Assembly: GCA_009829735.1 (NCBI GenBank)
Contig: CM020619.1
Coordinates: 34,264,283-34,328,282, forward strand
DNA length: 64,000 nt
DNA from: Pyropia yezoensis
Lineage: Eukaryota > Rhodophyta > Bangiophyceae > Bangiales > Bangiaceae
Reading direction: 5' to 3'
This document shows positions 43,701 to 54,324 of this stretch, one piece after another. A program made the translations under genes and the position numbers. Each line of letters begins with the position of its first letter. Within the stretch, counting starts at the first letter, position 1. The notes beneath the pieces were generated by a model that made no database searches, was not told the DNA's origin, and saw only the letters and a program-made list of their open reading frames with translations.

Positions 43701-43720
43701 CGGCCAGCTCCAACGGTCAT
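40702..43720 (-). pseudogene. pol: Pol of family-C element, upstream half (two stops, one frameshift, insertion)
   Basis: Starts at an ATG overlapping the gag stop (43720). Retropepsin LDTGSGASLIRKS is followed by an in-frame TAA at 43403-43405, the same frame resumes (ADHTIDINGGVLPIVGAV), and a second TAA at about 42686-42688 lies in LLD-stop-YHKLWDGQLG. RT is recognisable (FCIDYRKLNE, DCNAGYWQIP, YLDD), as is RNase H (DVDASYDQLGFVLLQ). A frameshift in the C/G run near 41430 moves the frame to WRVPLAPFNFDIEYRPG. The integrase zinc module (HNAPTGGHLG..CTSCAQN) and MDILWPLP follow. The frame ends at the element-B insertion at 40702. Confidence 0.92.
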
Positions 43721-45663
43721 TCGTTTCCCGCCGACTTGGCGTCCGACTCTGAGGGCGGGGAGGAAGACGACGAGTCCGAGGACGACGTGTCCGCCTCCTC
43801 CGCCGAGGGTGTGGCGACCGCAACGACCGGTCGAGACCCACCCTCGCGGCGTGAACGTACTTCGCTCGTAGCCGACTTTTTACTCGCATTCCTAACAAGT
43901 TGTTGGATGCGTTTACTCAACTTGGGGCAATCATATGCCCAGTGACCATCGGAGTTGCAGTTCCAACACCGATGGTCCGGTCCGGGAGGGGTCTTCCCAA
44001 CTGAGGAAGACGAAGGGATACCCTGAGAAGTTCCCACGGCAGCTACCACCCTCTCCTTGCGGATTCGGCGTGCCTCTCTCAACTCTCTGGCCTGGCGCGC
44101 CTCCTCCCGTTCCTTGGCCAACTCGGCCTGACGCTCCTGGCGTTGTTCCTCCCGCAACTTGCGGTAGGCCTCGCCTCTGCGATAGGCGAACCTGGCCAAC
44201 TCGGCCAGGGTCGCCCGGGCAGTGTTATGCTCCCGGGTCTCCATCCGGACTGACCAATGGAGTCCCTCCACAAACCGACTCTTCACCACAGCTTGTGGAT
44301 GAAGAAAGCCACAAAGATTGTTGAGCTTACGGACTCGCTCCGCAAAGGACAACTCGTCCTCCGCCTCTTCCTGATGGGCTTGCGTAAACTCCTCGACTTG
44401 AGAAGCCAACGCTGCCTCATCCACCGTGGCTCTCAACAACCAGTTGACGAGCTCCAGGTAGGACGTCACCTCACCAGCGCCTCCACTTGAGGAACTGGGC
44501 ATGACGGGCATGAGTGCTGTCCGTAGGACGCCCTTGGTAAACTCCTGTACCATATAGAAAGCCATGTCCTCACTTAAGGCATTGTCGTCACAGGCTTTTG
44601 TGAAACGACGTAGAAGCTCAAAGACACGGAGGGGGGGAGTTCCATCCCACTCCGCTTTGTGCCCAAAAGAATGAAGTGCATTCTTCTTGGCACGGCCCAT
44701 GGCTCGGGCCTGGTCAGGACCATACGCCACCGACTTGTTGTGGAGGGCGTAGGTCTCACAGTCAAAGATCCTCTCGTAGACCGGGTTGGCTACGTGGATC
44801 TTGGGCGGCACCTCACGTTGAGGGAACAGCCGCTGTGGCACTGGGGTAAGTTCACTCTCAGTGCCTGTAGTCCGGCGCGGCGCGCTTGGTGTAGCCGCCG
44901 GCGTTTCCGGGAGGAACTCCCCCGTGAAGGGCGTACGCCCCACCGAGTATGGTGTGGCTCCCTCGTTAGGAGTCACAGGTGTCGCCCCCAGTTCGGGGCG
45001 ACCCGAGGTAGGCGTCAGGAGAGATTCCCCCTGCGCCTGTGGGCTCGAAAGCCCCAATCCGGTCTGGACATTAAGGCCATCTGGCAAACTCGCCACAATC
45101 TGATTCAGAATAGTATTCGTCATCGTGACCACCAGGTCTGGCAAAGTCTGCCGCAACACATTGGTCGCCTCCTGACGGACAGTTTCCGCGAGGAGGGGAT
45201 TGACGACTCCAGTTGAGTCTCGGTCCGCCTCCGGGAGTCCACCTGAGGGGTAACCACGTTCCTCAGGGGTCTCAACCGGGGGCATGGGCGCGAGCCCATC
45301 GCCGACCAACGGAGGTCCGCCGTCTTCCGAAGGCCTAGTTGGCGACGGCTCCAGGCCAAAGCTGGCTCCAACCCGAGTGGAACCCGCGGGGACAGTCCTC
45401 TCACCTTGGGACGTTCCCGTTGAGTATACCACACGGTGGCCAGACTTCGGCCCACCCACATCAGAAGTGTCACCCGAGTGAACTCCCGACTGAGTCGGGG
45501 TGGCCTGTTGCCCGCCCGTACTTCCAGTTTTGCTGGCTTGAGGGACCTCTAGTCCCTCTGCGACCCCAGGTAAACCCACCTGTGTCTCACCAGTATTCAA
45601 AGGCACTGAAGTACGTGCGTCACCCGTGTACTCCCCGGACGACGGGGGGTCCGAGCTAGCCAT
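43717..45663 (-). CDS. gag: Gag of family-C element, intact
   Basis: 648 residues, ATG at 45663 (MASSDPPSSGEYTGD). The N terminus is Gly/Thr/Pro-rich. A capsid-like helical region follows (GTPPLRVFELLRRFTKACDDNALSED shares F..LRRF.KAC.DN..SE with the Gags of D and E). Next comes a charged coiled-coil-like stretch (EEQRQERQAELAKEREEARQ), a CCHC knuckle CWNCNSDGHWAYDC and a Ser/acidic tail. It ends GNE-TGA, and the last bases overlap the pol ATG as ATGA. This suggests coupled termination-reinitiation and not ribosomal frameshifting. The frame is intact although pol is not. Confidence 0.9.
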   Translation of the reverse strand: MASSDPPSSGEYTGDARTSVPLNTGETQVGLPGVAEGLEVPQASKTGSTGGQQATPTQSGVHSGDTSDVGGPKSGHRVVYSTGTSQGERTVPAGSTRVGASFGLEPSPTRPSEDGGPPLVGDGLAPMPPVETPEERGYPSGGLPEADRDSTGVVNPLLAETVRQEATNVLRQTLPDLVVTMTNTILNQIVASLPDGLNVQTGLGLSSPQAQGESLLTPTSGRPELGATPVTPNEGATPYSVGRTPFTGEFLPETPAATPSAPRRTTGTESELTPVPQRLFPQREVPPKIHVANPVYERIFDCETYALHNKSVAYGPDQARAMGRAKKNALHSFGHKAEWDGTPPLRVFELLRRFTKACDDNALSEDMAFYMVQEFTKGVLRTALMPVMPSSSSGGAGEVTSYLELVNWLLRATVDEAALASQVEEFTQAHQEEAEDELSFAERVRKLNNLCGFLHPQAVVKSRFVEGLHWSVRMETREHNTARATLAELARFAYRRGEAYRKLREEQRQERQAELAKEREEARQARELREARRIRKERVVAAVGTSQGIPSSSSVGKTPPGPDHRCWNCNSDGHWAYDCPKLSKRIQQLVRNASKKSATSEVRSRREGGSRPVVAVATPSAEEADTSSSDSSSSSPPSESDAKSAGNE

Positions 45664-45762
45664 GTTGGCTGACGATCCGTATGACACGGTCCAAGACCAC
45701 CGTTCCTCTGAGACAGAGGGCCCCCTACACCCGGGTGCACCCGGAGGTAAAGTTTACCTCTA

Positions 45763-45780
45763 TCCCCTGCTGCTCCACCT
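45763..45780 (-). promoter_or_regulatory. Primer-binding site of family-C element
   Basis: The minus strand reads AGGTGGAGCAGCAGGGGA two bases inside the 5' LTR. It differs from the site in B, D and E only at the first base. Confidence 0.7.
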
Positions 45781-45782
45781 AA

Positions 45783-46251
45783 TGTGGCAAAAACCACTAG
45801 CACACACGGCACCCAAGTTGGGGCGGTGTGCTAGGGCTGCCTCCCGTGTCGGGGGAACCGGAAGAAGTGCAAGTCACACACACTCTGTCCCTGTTGTGGG
45901 GCAAACCCCCCACGGACAAACAAGAAGATGGTGTGTGGTCCAACAGTTTCTTGGTCAGGACGGGGACGCAGGGCCAAGCCCCGCTGTCCCTCCCCTTATC
46001 CCCTCAGGGTCCACTCAGAATCTCGCCACTCAGAATCTCCCACCCCAGCACCTGCCCACCGGGCCACACAAAAATTCAAGACGATAAATGCAGAAAACCC
46101 TCAAATCCAAGCTGGATTTACTACTAAGCTTACTATCCCAAACTTAGGGAATATGGACCCAAATGCAGGGGGAGGAACGGATCAGGCTAGTGGCCTGCCG
46201 CCCCTTGCATGGCACGTGTTGCCCCCCTACCTGGGGGTCAATACTGCCACA
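45783..46251 (-). repeat. 5' LTR of family-C element
   Basis: 469 bp, TGTGGCA..TGCCACA, direct copy of 26042-26510 with a number of scattered differences, so clearly older than element B. Confidence 0.95.
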
Positions 46252-46459
46252 AAACTCAAATGAGGCTCGATCTGGGTCGTAAAAAACGTGGATTTTGGCC
46301 ACTCTGAACGATTACACGGCAGAACAGGAGTCTACAACAGAACGAGACTGCATCCTTTCGACGTCGAGAGCCCTGCGAGCCCGCCGCGCGTGACCGGGGG
46401 GCCAGCGGAGCCGAAGGGGATAGCTCCCGCCGCGGATGGTCAGCCAGAGCGGTTCCGTT
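46252..46459. other. Short spacer, nothing recognised
   Basis: Flank of the family-C element; no supported feature. Confidence 0.4.
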
Positions 46460-47467
46460 CTAGTGTGCCGCGCCGAGGCGCGGTCTGTGCCGCCTGTGAG
46501 GCAGGAAGGTGGACAGACGACCGGACCCGTCCCGGCGTCGACCTAAAAGAGGCGCCCACAGGCCGCGTCGAGCCGCTCGGCCTGCCGCCCTAGCCGCGGA
46601 GAACCTATCTATCGGTACCGTCGCCGCGTCCCCCTTCGGCCCTGGCTGTGCCGTCTGGCCCCGAGCGACCGCCTCCCGCACGAAGCGTTCCGCTTTGCTT
46701 CCCCCGCTTTGGCCACAGCCCCCGCCCCTCTGTCGGCAGCGCCCAGCCTCAGCACTCCTCCTCATCCCCTTCCTCCCTCTCCCTGCTGCTTGGAACCCCC
46801 CGTGACCATAGCTGCCGGCCGCGCGGCCGGCGGCGCGGCTGTAGTCGCTGGCATCCCATTCTTCTCGTCGCAAGCATTGGGCTTTTGCGGCACCCTTCCA
46901 ACACCCTACCAGGCGCCGACGACCGCTCACTCGCTTCCTGCTCTCATCGCCCCCGCCCGCCTTCGTTAGCTGCGACGCCTGCGCAGTCAGAGGGGACGAG
47001 AGCCACCGAAGAGAGGCTTTAGTCAGAAGGCCCCCACTGACCGTCCTGACCGCCGGCTTTATCGCTTTCATCGGACGCTCAACGGCGGGGGTGGTGGCGG
47101 GGATGGCAAGCTTTCTGGAGGCGCGGACTGTGGCCATGGCTGCGGCGGAGGCGGCACCCGGCGCGGACGCTTCGCCTACGACGCGTACTCACGAGCTCTT
47201 CCCGATGGCGGCCGCCTCTGTAAGATCCACCCACACCGGGACATCTTTCAACGTACTCTTGATCGAACCCTTGACTTTGAACAGCAATCCAGTGCAGAGG
47301 TTGGGGAAAGGGACGGGGTTGTGACGGTGTGAGTTCAGGAGAAGGTGATGGGGAAGCAAAGGTGACTGGAGTGAGGAAGAGGGTGGTGTGACGTCGGTGG
47401 TGGTCGGTGAGTGGTACATCGGTAAAAAGCTCTTTATCTGTGTCTGTGATCGCGTCTTCCTCTTCAT
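46460..47467 (-). CDS. Unrecognised possible split gene
   Basis: On the minus strand one frame gives PNLCTGLLFKVKGSIKSTL followed by KDVPVWVDLTEAAAIGKSS and then a strong donor, GTGAGTACG (near 47189). A 50-60-nt GC-rich intron ending in CCGCCGCAG would join it in phase to MATVRASRKLAIPATTPAVE and ERPMKAIKPAVRTVSGGLL. The joined frame is open for at least another 150 residues of Arg/Gly-rich sequence, which is less convincing. I recognise no family. The basic Ser/Thr/Arg-rich segment could be an organelle-targeting peptide, but that is a guess. It may also be chance. Confidence 0.25.
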
Positions 47468-47859
47468 GCCGAAGCGGCTACTGGCTCACATGATTTACCC
47501 GCAGCAGGGCACCGAAGGTTCCCCTAAGCATGCGTTTACCCGTCGTGCCACAGAGCGGCACCAGACGGCTCAAAAACAAAGAAAGGGCGAGCGCACACAT
47601 TGTGTAGCTCCGAAGCATTCTTGACGGGGTGTCTACCAACAGATACAGAATCTACATACGTGCACAAATGCCGTGCTCCGGGTCGAATTACCCGTCGGCC
47701 GGCGGGTTCATCATGTGACTGTGGCGGTTGTTGGGGCCCCACCCCTGCCCCTGAGGTTGCCACGCTGGCAGGGCGCCGGGCCGGCCATCGCACGGAGAAA
47801 GGGTCGCCTGACCAGTTCCTGACGAGATGGGGCGGAAAGGGTTTTTCCCAAAGGGTTTT

Positions 47860-48240
47860 CCCTGAAAATCCAAATTGTCTGTAACCACATTATTTTCGGA
47901 TTGGAGGGAACATTTTCGCATTGGAGAGTTAGCAATTGGAGGGCGTAGTTAGCACGAGGGTTCGCGGGAGCGGGGCTACTTCTAGTGGCTCACGCCAGCG
48001 GCGTGACCGGCGGGGATATCAGGGGCACCCCGGTGCCCCTCCTCCTTGCCGCCTTCTAAAATCAACTGTTTCCTTGGTATCAACCCTCCCCCGGGCACAG
48101 CCATCTTCATCTTGTATCCCGCGTAGGGACAGGCGGGGTTGCTGGAGAGACTCCTGGTCAGTTCCTTCGGTGGTTCATCACTGAGGTTTCACAAGGGGAA
48201 GATCAGCACGGGGTTCTACGCTATTTGTGACGGCGATACC
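47860..48240 (+). repeat. Degenerate dispersed repeat, third copy
   Basis: Shares TTTTCGCATTGGAG, AGATCGCGGGGGCGGGGC-like, AAATCAACTGT.., CAACCCTCC..GGGCA and GTTCTTCGG-like blocks in order with 13030-13400, and more weakly with 12030-12290. No coding frame is conserved between copies. Confidence 0.5.
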
Positions 48241-49461
48241 GTTTCAGTGACCAGTGGCTACCGTGGGGCCGGTCCTGCGTGGTCCGTCGATAGTGGACCC
48301 TCCAGTTACCATCCGATGTTGGCAGACACCTGCGGGTGTGCTCGCGATTACGCCGCATACGTCCTCTAATTAGTTGACTCGGACTCGTAAAGTGAAGTCC
48401 CAATCGTAGATTCTCTGTATGTCCGAAAGGGTCTTTTCGGAACGAATCTTTACAGCCTCGCTGTCACACGCGCGGCTTTCGCTAGTCGAGCGCCCTGCCG
48501 GCCGCCGGGCGCCGGGCGTCGACTGTGCCTCTCGGCCGCTGGCACAAGCCCGACTATCTTCATAGCACACGCAGCAGCAGGAGGAAGCGAGGCCTCACCG
48601 GCGGCGGCCGCGCCTGCGGCCGCGGGCTGCAGATAAGCGGCGGTGGCGGCGGGCTTCGCCGCCGTCGCCTCCGCCTACCGCTACCTATCTCTTCACGCCA
48701 CGCCACCGGCGTCAATGACGCTGGAGCTTGCCGCGGCTCCGCCGGCTCGTCGCGCGCGGCTGGACGAAAGGCTTCACCCCATGCGTTCTTCCTCCCTTGC
48801 GTCTCAGTTGGACACATTGTGTTATTCAATGAGAAGGTCGACTCATAGGAAGCGGAAATTGTGAAAGCAATAACAGACAGAACACAGCTGCAAATCAAGT
48901 GTGGCACGACTGGAGCCGCACGTGAATCACACGTGTCCATGAGGGAGTTGTGGAACACCAACTCGCTACTCCAGTGTTGAGTCAATGACATGAAAAACGT
49001 ACGAAGAGCGGTGCGTTTCAACCTGGGGGTCACGGCTCCTCAAAGCGAGACCCCCGACGCGCATGCCTCAAGCCCGCCGTCGCGGGATCGCTGTTCACGA
49101 CCGATCGGGCCGTCCTTCTGGAATAAAGGATTGAAATCAATAAGGGGGAAGTGGGATCGACCGCCCGACTGGGGGATAAGGAAGAGCTAACGCCGATATG
49201 GATAGGCGAGGGGTAGGAGGGTATAAATGCCAGCCGATCTGTAAGGTCTGACAGCACGCACGCACGCGCGCACTCGCGCACGCACGCCGTGCAACCCTAC
49301 GCACACTTCGCACGGTACACTCGCAGGAAGGAGGCGACGCACAGGTGTGGTACCGTGCGGATGATGAGGAAGAAGAAGGGTTTGGAGAGTGAGGGTACAC
49401 CGTGAATGTGAGTTCGACGTCGAGGGGTCGGTTGTTCTCCGTATGATGGTCTTGTCGTGGC
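48241..49461. other. No recognisable gene
   Basis: Mixed sequence with a GGCGGCGGCC-rich patch at about 48580-48760 and a CACGCACGCGCG simple repeat near 49256-49290. No domain or RNA gene is seen. Confidence 0.5.
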
Positions 49462-49775
49462 GTTTTGGCCGCCAGTTGCAGGCAGGCCCTCGCGCTGGCG
49501 ATTCGGGACCCGGTTGGCCAGGCTACGTTGAGCTTGTTGTTCGCCTGGGGCCCGTTGATTGGCGAATGACAGGGCGCCAATGCCCCCTCCCGCTGATTGG
49601 CCCGCTCAGAAAGGCGGATCCACTCCGGGAAGGAGGGGTGGCTTCCCCCATCTTTCGTCTTGTTTCCATGTTTTCATGGCGTGTTTTCGTGTCTTTCCCC
49701 TTCTTCCCACTGGGGTTTTTTCGGGGATAGGCATCTGTGCGAGGGAATGTTCTCGTATGCTTTTCGTCTACTACT
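49462..49775 (+). repeat. Diverged LTR fragment of the element-E family
   Basis: Aligns by eye with the reverse complement of about 11390-11710. Shared blocks are GCAGGCAGGCCCTCGCGCTGG, TTGGCCAGGCTACGTTGAG, GCGGATCCACYCCGG and CGTGTTTTCGTGTCTTTCCCC. Both ends are missing, so it is an old truncated solo LTR or relic. Confidence 0.75.
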
Positions 49776-51317
49776 ACAGTACGCGGATAAACTTCAGCTC
49801 CTCCCCAGTTGTTTTCCGCGGCAGAGAATTCATCGCACGCACATGGCCGAAGCATTGCCACGTGTCGCCCTTGCCCTGGCCCAGAACTCCCTGCATCGAA
49901 AGTCCACGAGACGAAATTACTGTGAGTCGCGCAAGAATTACCTACCGCGTTCATGTGTCGAAGCTGTTACGATGAACCGGGTCTGCCCAACCACGTGGGC
50001 ACACCGTATTTTGTGACCTGCAATAGTGCCATCTTATTCGACGCCGACATATCCCGGAGATGACCTTGAATTTACCGATGAGAGTTACGCGACATCGTTC
50101 GCGATCTCCCGCGTCTTCCCGCGCAGGGCACCGGTGGGAACGACCGGCGCCCTTGGGCACTGTAAGGATTCCTCAAGGTTCCCCAAGGGAAATTGGAGTG
50201 CGCTGAGTCTGTTTGCATGGCCAAAAAAAGACCTTTAGTGAAGGGAACGCACGCAGAATGACCACCGAAGATGAGCTTCAATTGAGGCGCTGAAGTTCAA
50301 AGGAGGCTATCACTAGAATAGACACTAGTGCGAACCTCCGAAGCCCATCCGCCCAGCGACGAGCTGAACCTTCAAGCGGGCAACCGTCCCATTTGTCATC
50401 GATGTGACGTCGCGGCTCCTGAGGGCGTGATTTCCTTTTCGACTTTCGAGCACTGGATTTAAATTTGATGTTCCCAAGCGAAAACATAAGTGTGTGTGAC
50501 GTCACAATAGCCAATCAAACGAAGGTATGTTCGCGTTCAGTTGTTAGGACATAGCTAACAACGTGGGCTATCCTTAGATCCGCTACTGCGACGGCTTCCA
50601 CAACTCATCAAGTATGCAGGAATGTGACCGGTTGTTGACTTCGAGGGAAAACCACCAATAATTGCACGTTCCTGGCGGCCACAGATCGCTCTGTGGCAAT
50701 CACTCAGCCAGAAAGCCCTGTTTCGGCTTCTGGATAGCTCCAGGACATCTTGGAATTTATTGAGCCGGCCTCTGATTGGGATTGCTGATGACTGGGCTGA
50801 CGCACAATTGAATTCTTTAGCGTTACATATTCTTCAGTGTTGTCTTGGCCACGTTGTTGGTATGATAGCGAGGAACTCTCTCAGGGCAAAACCAGCAACA
50901 TTCACTGAAAGCCTCCCTCTCGGTCTGGGGGCTCCCGTTGATGTTCCGTCAAAGAGAGACTCCTGTTTCTTCTGCGGGGTGGAGATAGGCAGGAGATCGT
51001 CCGCGCAACGCAGCGGCGTGTGTCATCGGCGCAGGCAGTCGTCCTTTTGGGAGGAGCGAGAGGGCAAACCGACCGCCGCTGGTGGACGAGGGAAGAGATG
51101 GGGAAAATGGGACAGGCAGGCGGTTATCGTGAGAGATGGCAGCGGGGACGACGTGTCTTCTGAGTCTTGCTCTCTATCCTGTTTATTCCCGCCTTGTTGT
51201 CCACCCGACAATCTTGGTTGCCAGCAGAGGTGGGGGGGGGGAGGAGGGTGACAATGACGGAGTCCTCCTCGGACCCTCCGTCCTCTCCCCCCCGATGCGT
51301 GACCATGCGCGCGCCGA
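49776..51317. other. No recognisable gene
   Basis: Near-average composition, with short open frames and no recognisable domains. Mostly unique sequence as far as I can tell. Confidence 0.5.
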
Positions 51318-53120
51318 TCAAAAGCAAAAGAGCCCAAAGAATCGGCACGCGGGCGTCGCTACCGGAGACGGCGCTGGTGAAGTGACGGGCGACGAGACGG
51401 CCGGCGCGGGCGTGGGCGCGGGCGCGGGCGCAGGTGCGGGCGCGGGCGTCGGGCAGCGGCCAAAGCGCGACCACGGACACACAATGGGGGTGGGCGGTGA
51501 TGCGGTCACCGCCGCTGCCGTTGGGAACGCCGTCGCTGGTGCCGCTGTCAGTGAGAAGGTCGCTGACGCTGCCACGGCCGACGACGACAGTGATGGCGAC
51601 GGGGAGGCGGTGGCGGGGAGCGCCACGGGCGGCGTCGACGGCTCGATTGGCACCTGACGGCAGAAAAAGATGAAGGTGCACACGGTTCGTGTCGGCAACG
51701 CGGGCGGCGCCGGCGTCGCAGGCGCCACCGTCGCGGGCACCGGTGTCGCCGCCGTTGTCGATACCGCCTCGTTTGGGAAGAGCAAGTTGAACAGCTCCTC
51801 GAGCGGGTTGAGCTCAAATGCCACCCGGTTAATGGGCGCGTCTGGGTAGAGCGCGTCGTCCTCGTCAATCCATGCCTTACACACGGGGATGGCCGATGAG
51901 TAGAGCATCGCCGCGGGGGCACGGAGGTTGTACGCGCTCGACCGGGCGATGCGGGCAAAGTCCACGTTGACGACCGCGACGTTGTTGGCGAAATTTGCCT
52001 CCCCCAGCCGGTTGCCCGGGTTGACTGTCACCTTGAGCGTGTAACGCCTGGACAGGTCCAGACCCGTCACGTCAATCCACTCGCAGGTGAGGGCGTTCGA
52101 GTATATGTCCCCACAGCCGGCGGTGATGCCCATATTACAGCACTGGAACTTTTTGCCGGGGCAGTTCGTCGAGTCCTCCACACAAAACTAGGTCGGGGGA
52201 AAAAGGCAGGGGGGAGAGAATCACCGCAATTACCAAGCCAACGTCGTCCGAGTGGGCGATGAGCGCGGCGCTTATCAGTCGCGTGCTTCGCGGAGGTCCA
52301 TCCCCGCGACGGACGCGCATGCCGCCAAGAATAGTACGAGGTCGGGGGGGGGAGGGGAGTCTGCACCCCACCGGAAAGACCCAGCATAACCAGGCGTGCG
52401 ACGCCCCCACCCAAGCGCCCCCTACCTGCCTCCCCACTGCACCCTCACCCACCGTACCCCACTGTCTCCCACCACGTACGCCCGTCTTTTGGCCGTTGAC
52501 CGACTGCGCTGACGTGGATGGAGTGAAGCCCACCCCCGCGTCCCGGCCTGTCTCGTCAATCAACCCGTACGTAGCGTACGCGGCGTAGTGCCAGTGCATG
52601 TGAGTGGCGCCCCACTGAAGCGGCACACCCAGCCCAAGTGCACAGTAGTCAATGCATATGGGAAAGAGACAAAACAGGGGGGAGACAATGCACAGGGACG
52701 TTGTAGTGCACGCTAAACAGGCATTCGTCCACCAGGGGAGAGTCAGTAGCCAGCTCAGTGGTAGTTCAGAAGCCCTGCCATTGTCCACTCTCGTTTGGGG
52801 AACGGCAGGACACCAACATGGAGGTTTACGCCCGGCAAACCCTCGCTGCCTCCCCCCAGCCCCTCCCCGCCACGACCATACCTCCCAGTTGGCATCCGAA
52901 AACGAGTGGTCGTGCGGCGGCAGTCCGATAACCAGATCGCTGTCGCCTACGTTGCGGATAGTGGTGGTAAACCGCAGCACCTCGTGCGCAGCGGCCCGGC
53001 TGTCGCGACGGAGGCAGTTTTCCTCCATCAGCGCCGCGGCATAGGACTGCGTTGGAGCCAGACGACAGGTCGAGGGTGGACAGCACCAGGTCCGACACGA
53101 TGACGGTCAGGTCGAGCGCT
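51318..53120 (-). CDS. Lysyl oxidase, secreted, at least three exons
   Basis: A copper- and quinone-dependent oxidase that converts protein lysines to allysine for cross-linking. Exon A, ending at 52882, reads YAAALMEENCLRRDS and VLRFTTTIRNVGDSDLVIG. Exon B (52614-52480) joins as NWE-WGATHMHWHY, giving the copper site HxHWH, and ends GQKTG. The Lys in GQKTG (52486-52488) matches the quinone-forming Lys of GHKASFC. Exon C (52187-51318) starts FCVEDSTNCPG, carries the partner Tyr in CGDIYSNALTCEWID, then LKVTVNPGNRLGEANFANN, and ends in an Ala/Pro/Thr-rich tail with three short Cys-bounded hydrophobic motifs. Introns have GTATGG, GTACGT and TTCAG/CCTAG borders. Upstream, DLTVIVSDLVLSTL (near 53100) lies in another frame, so the 5' part has a frameshift or unresolved exon. 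No signal peptide was located. Confidence 0.82.
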
Positions 53121-53603
53121 GCGTGCACGGACGCCACAGAGGCAGCGATGGTGCCGTAAGCACTGCTGCCACCGCCGCTCTCGCGGCGGTGGTCGTGCGC
53201 CGACGGACGCCCATCGTGCCAAGGGATGGGGGAAAGGGGGAGGGAGGTGCGAGGCAGCGGGCACGAAGCACACCAACCAACAGCGCGTCGACACAAGGCT
53301 GCAGACCGTGAGCCGGACGGGAGTGGGTACGGGGGAATAGGGGAAGGCCCGCCAGAGCACAACGAGCAAAGCGGGGACGCGGCACGGGCGGGGACAAACA
53401 GAGCAGGAGCACCCGCCGCCCCGTCCACATCCCACAGAGTCGGGAAGTATATGACCGCCGACCGCCCGTCCGCACCCAACAAAACATCCCACCGCGAAGG
53501 AGCACAGCGGGCGGCAGCAGCGCGTCGCCCCGGCGGGGCGCTGCATCGTTCAGTTTCGAGTCGTGGGGTGACGGCGGGGCGTAGAGGGTAGAGAGGAAGT
53601 GGG

Positions 53604-54103
53604 NNNNNNNNNNNNNNNNNNNNNNNNNNNNNNNNNNNNNNNNNNNNNNNNNNNNNNNNNNNNNNNNNNNNNNNNNNNNNNNNNNNNNNNNNNNNNNNNN
53701 NNNNNNNNNNNNNNNNNNNNNNNNNNNNNNNNNNNNNNNNNNNNNNNNNNNNNNNNNNNNNNNNNNNNNNNNNNNNNNNNNNNNNNNNNNNNNNNNNNNN
53801 NNNNNNNNNNNNNNNNNNNNNNNNNNNNNNNNNNNNNNNNNNNNNNNNNNNNNNNNNNNNNNNNNNNNNNNNNNNNNNNNNNNNNNNNNNNNNNNNNNNN
53901 NNNNNNNNNNNNNNNNNNNNNNNNNNNNNNNNNNNNNNNNNNNNNNNNNNNNNNNNNNNNNNNNNNNNNNNNNNNNNNNNNNNNNNNNNNNNNNNNNNNN
54001 NNNNNNNNNNNNNNNNNNNNNNNNNNNNNNNNNNNNNNNNNNNNNNNNNNNNNNNNNNNNNNNNNNNNNNNNNNNNNNNNNNNNNNNNNNNNNNNNNNNN
54101 NNN
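53604..54103. other. Assembly gap (500 N)
   Basis: Exactly 500 N. It removes the start of the left LTR of element D and its left flank. Confidence 0.99.
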
Positions 54104-54302
54104 GCGCCCTCAGGGAAAAAGACAACTGCGCGTTTGCTTTCCTCTTCCCCGTGTGCACTACCGTGCGTATCTGTTTGCCCTGCGAGCAGGCACGTGAGGC
54201 AACAGGCATACCATTCTCGTAGTTCCCCTTTCTGCGTTACCTGTCCCTTTCCCCCGAGGGATATTGACACGTGTCTGAGAGGATCGGAGTTTTTATACCA
54301 CA
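54104..54302 (+). repeat. 5' LTR of element D (left part in gap)
   Basis: The last 199 bp match 63107-63305, with single-base indels (for example the A run after GGG), ending TACCACA. Confidence 0.9.
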
Positions 54303-54306
54303 TATT

Positions 54307-54324
54307 TGGTGGAGCAGCAGGGGA
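54307..54324 (+). promoter_or_regulatory. Primer-binding site of element D
   Basis: TGGTGGAGCAGCAGGGGA four bases after the LTR, identical to that of B and E. Confidence 0.8.

Larger units (their letters stand above)
26042..46251 (-). mobile_element. Full-length family-C Ty3/Gypsy retrotransposon, interrupted by element B
   Basis: Direct 469-bp LTRs at 26042-26510 and 45783-46251 with TGTGGCA/TGCCACA ends bound gag and pol on the minus strand and a long ORF on the plus strand between pol and the 3' LTR. Flanking bases AAACC and AAACT agree at four of five positions, a plausible decayed target duplication. Element B (29878-40701) is inserted in the integrase. Without B and its extra 5-bp duplication the element is about 9.4 kb. 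Pol carries two stops and a frameshift, so this copy is not autonomous. Confidence 0.92.

Noticed and set aside
48139..48369. 77-residue open frame on the plus strand
   Set aside because: Overlaps the degenerate dispersed repeat, and the frame is not conserved in the other copies.
53107..54303. Long minus frame spanning the second N gap
   Set aside because: Open only because of N. It joins lysyl oxidase flank to an LTR.
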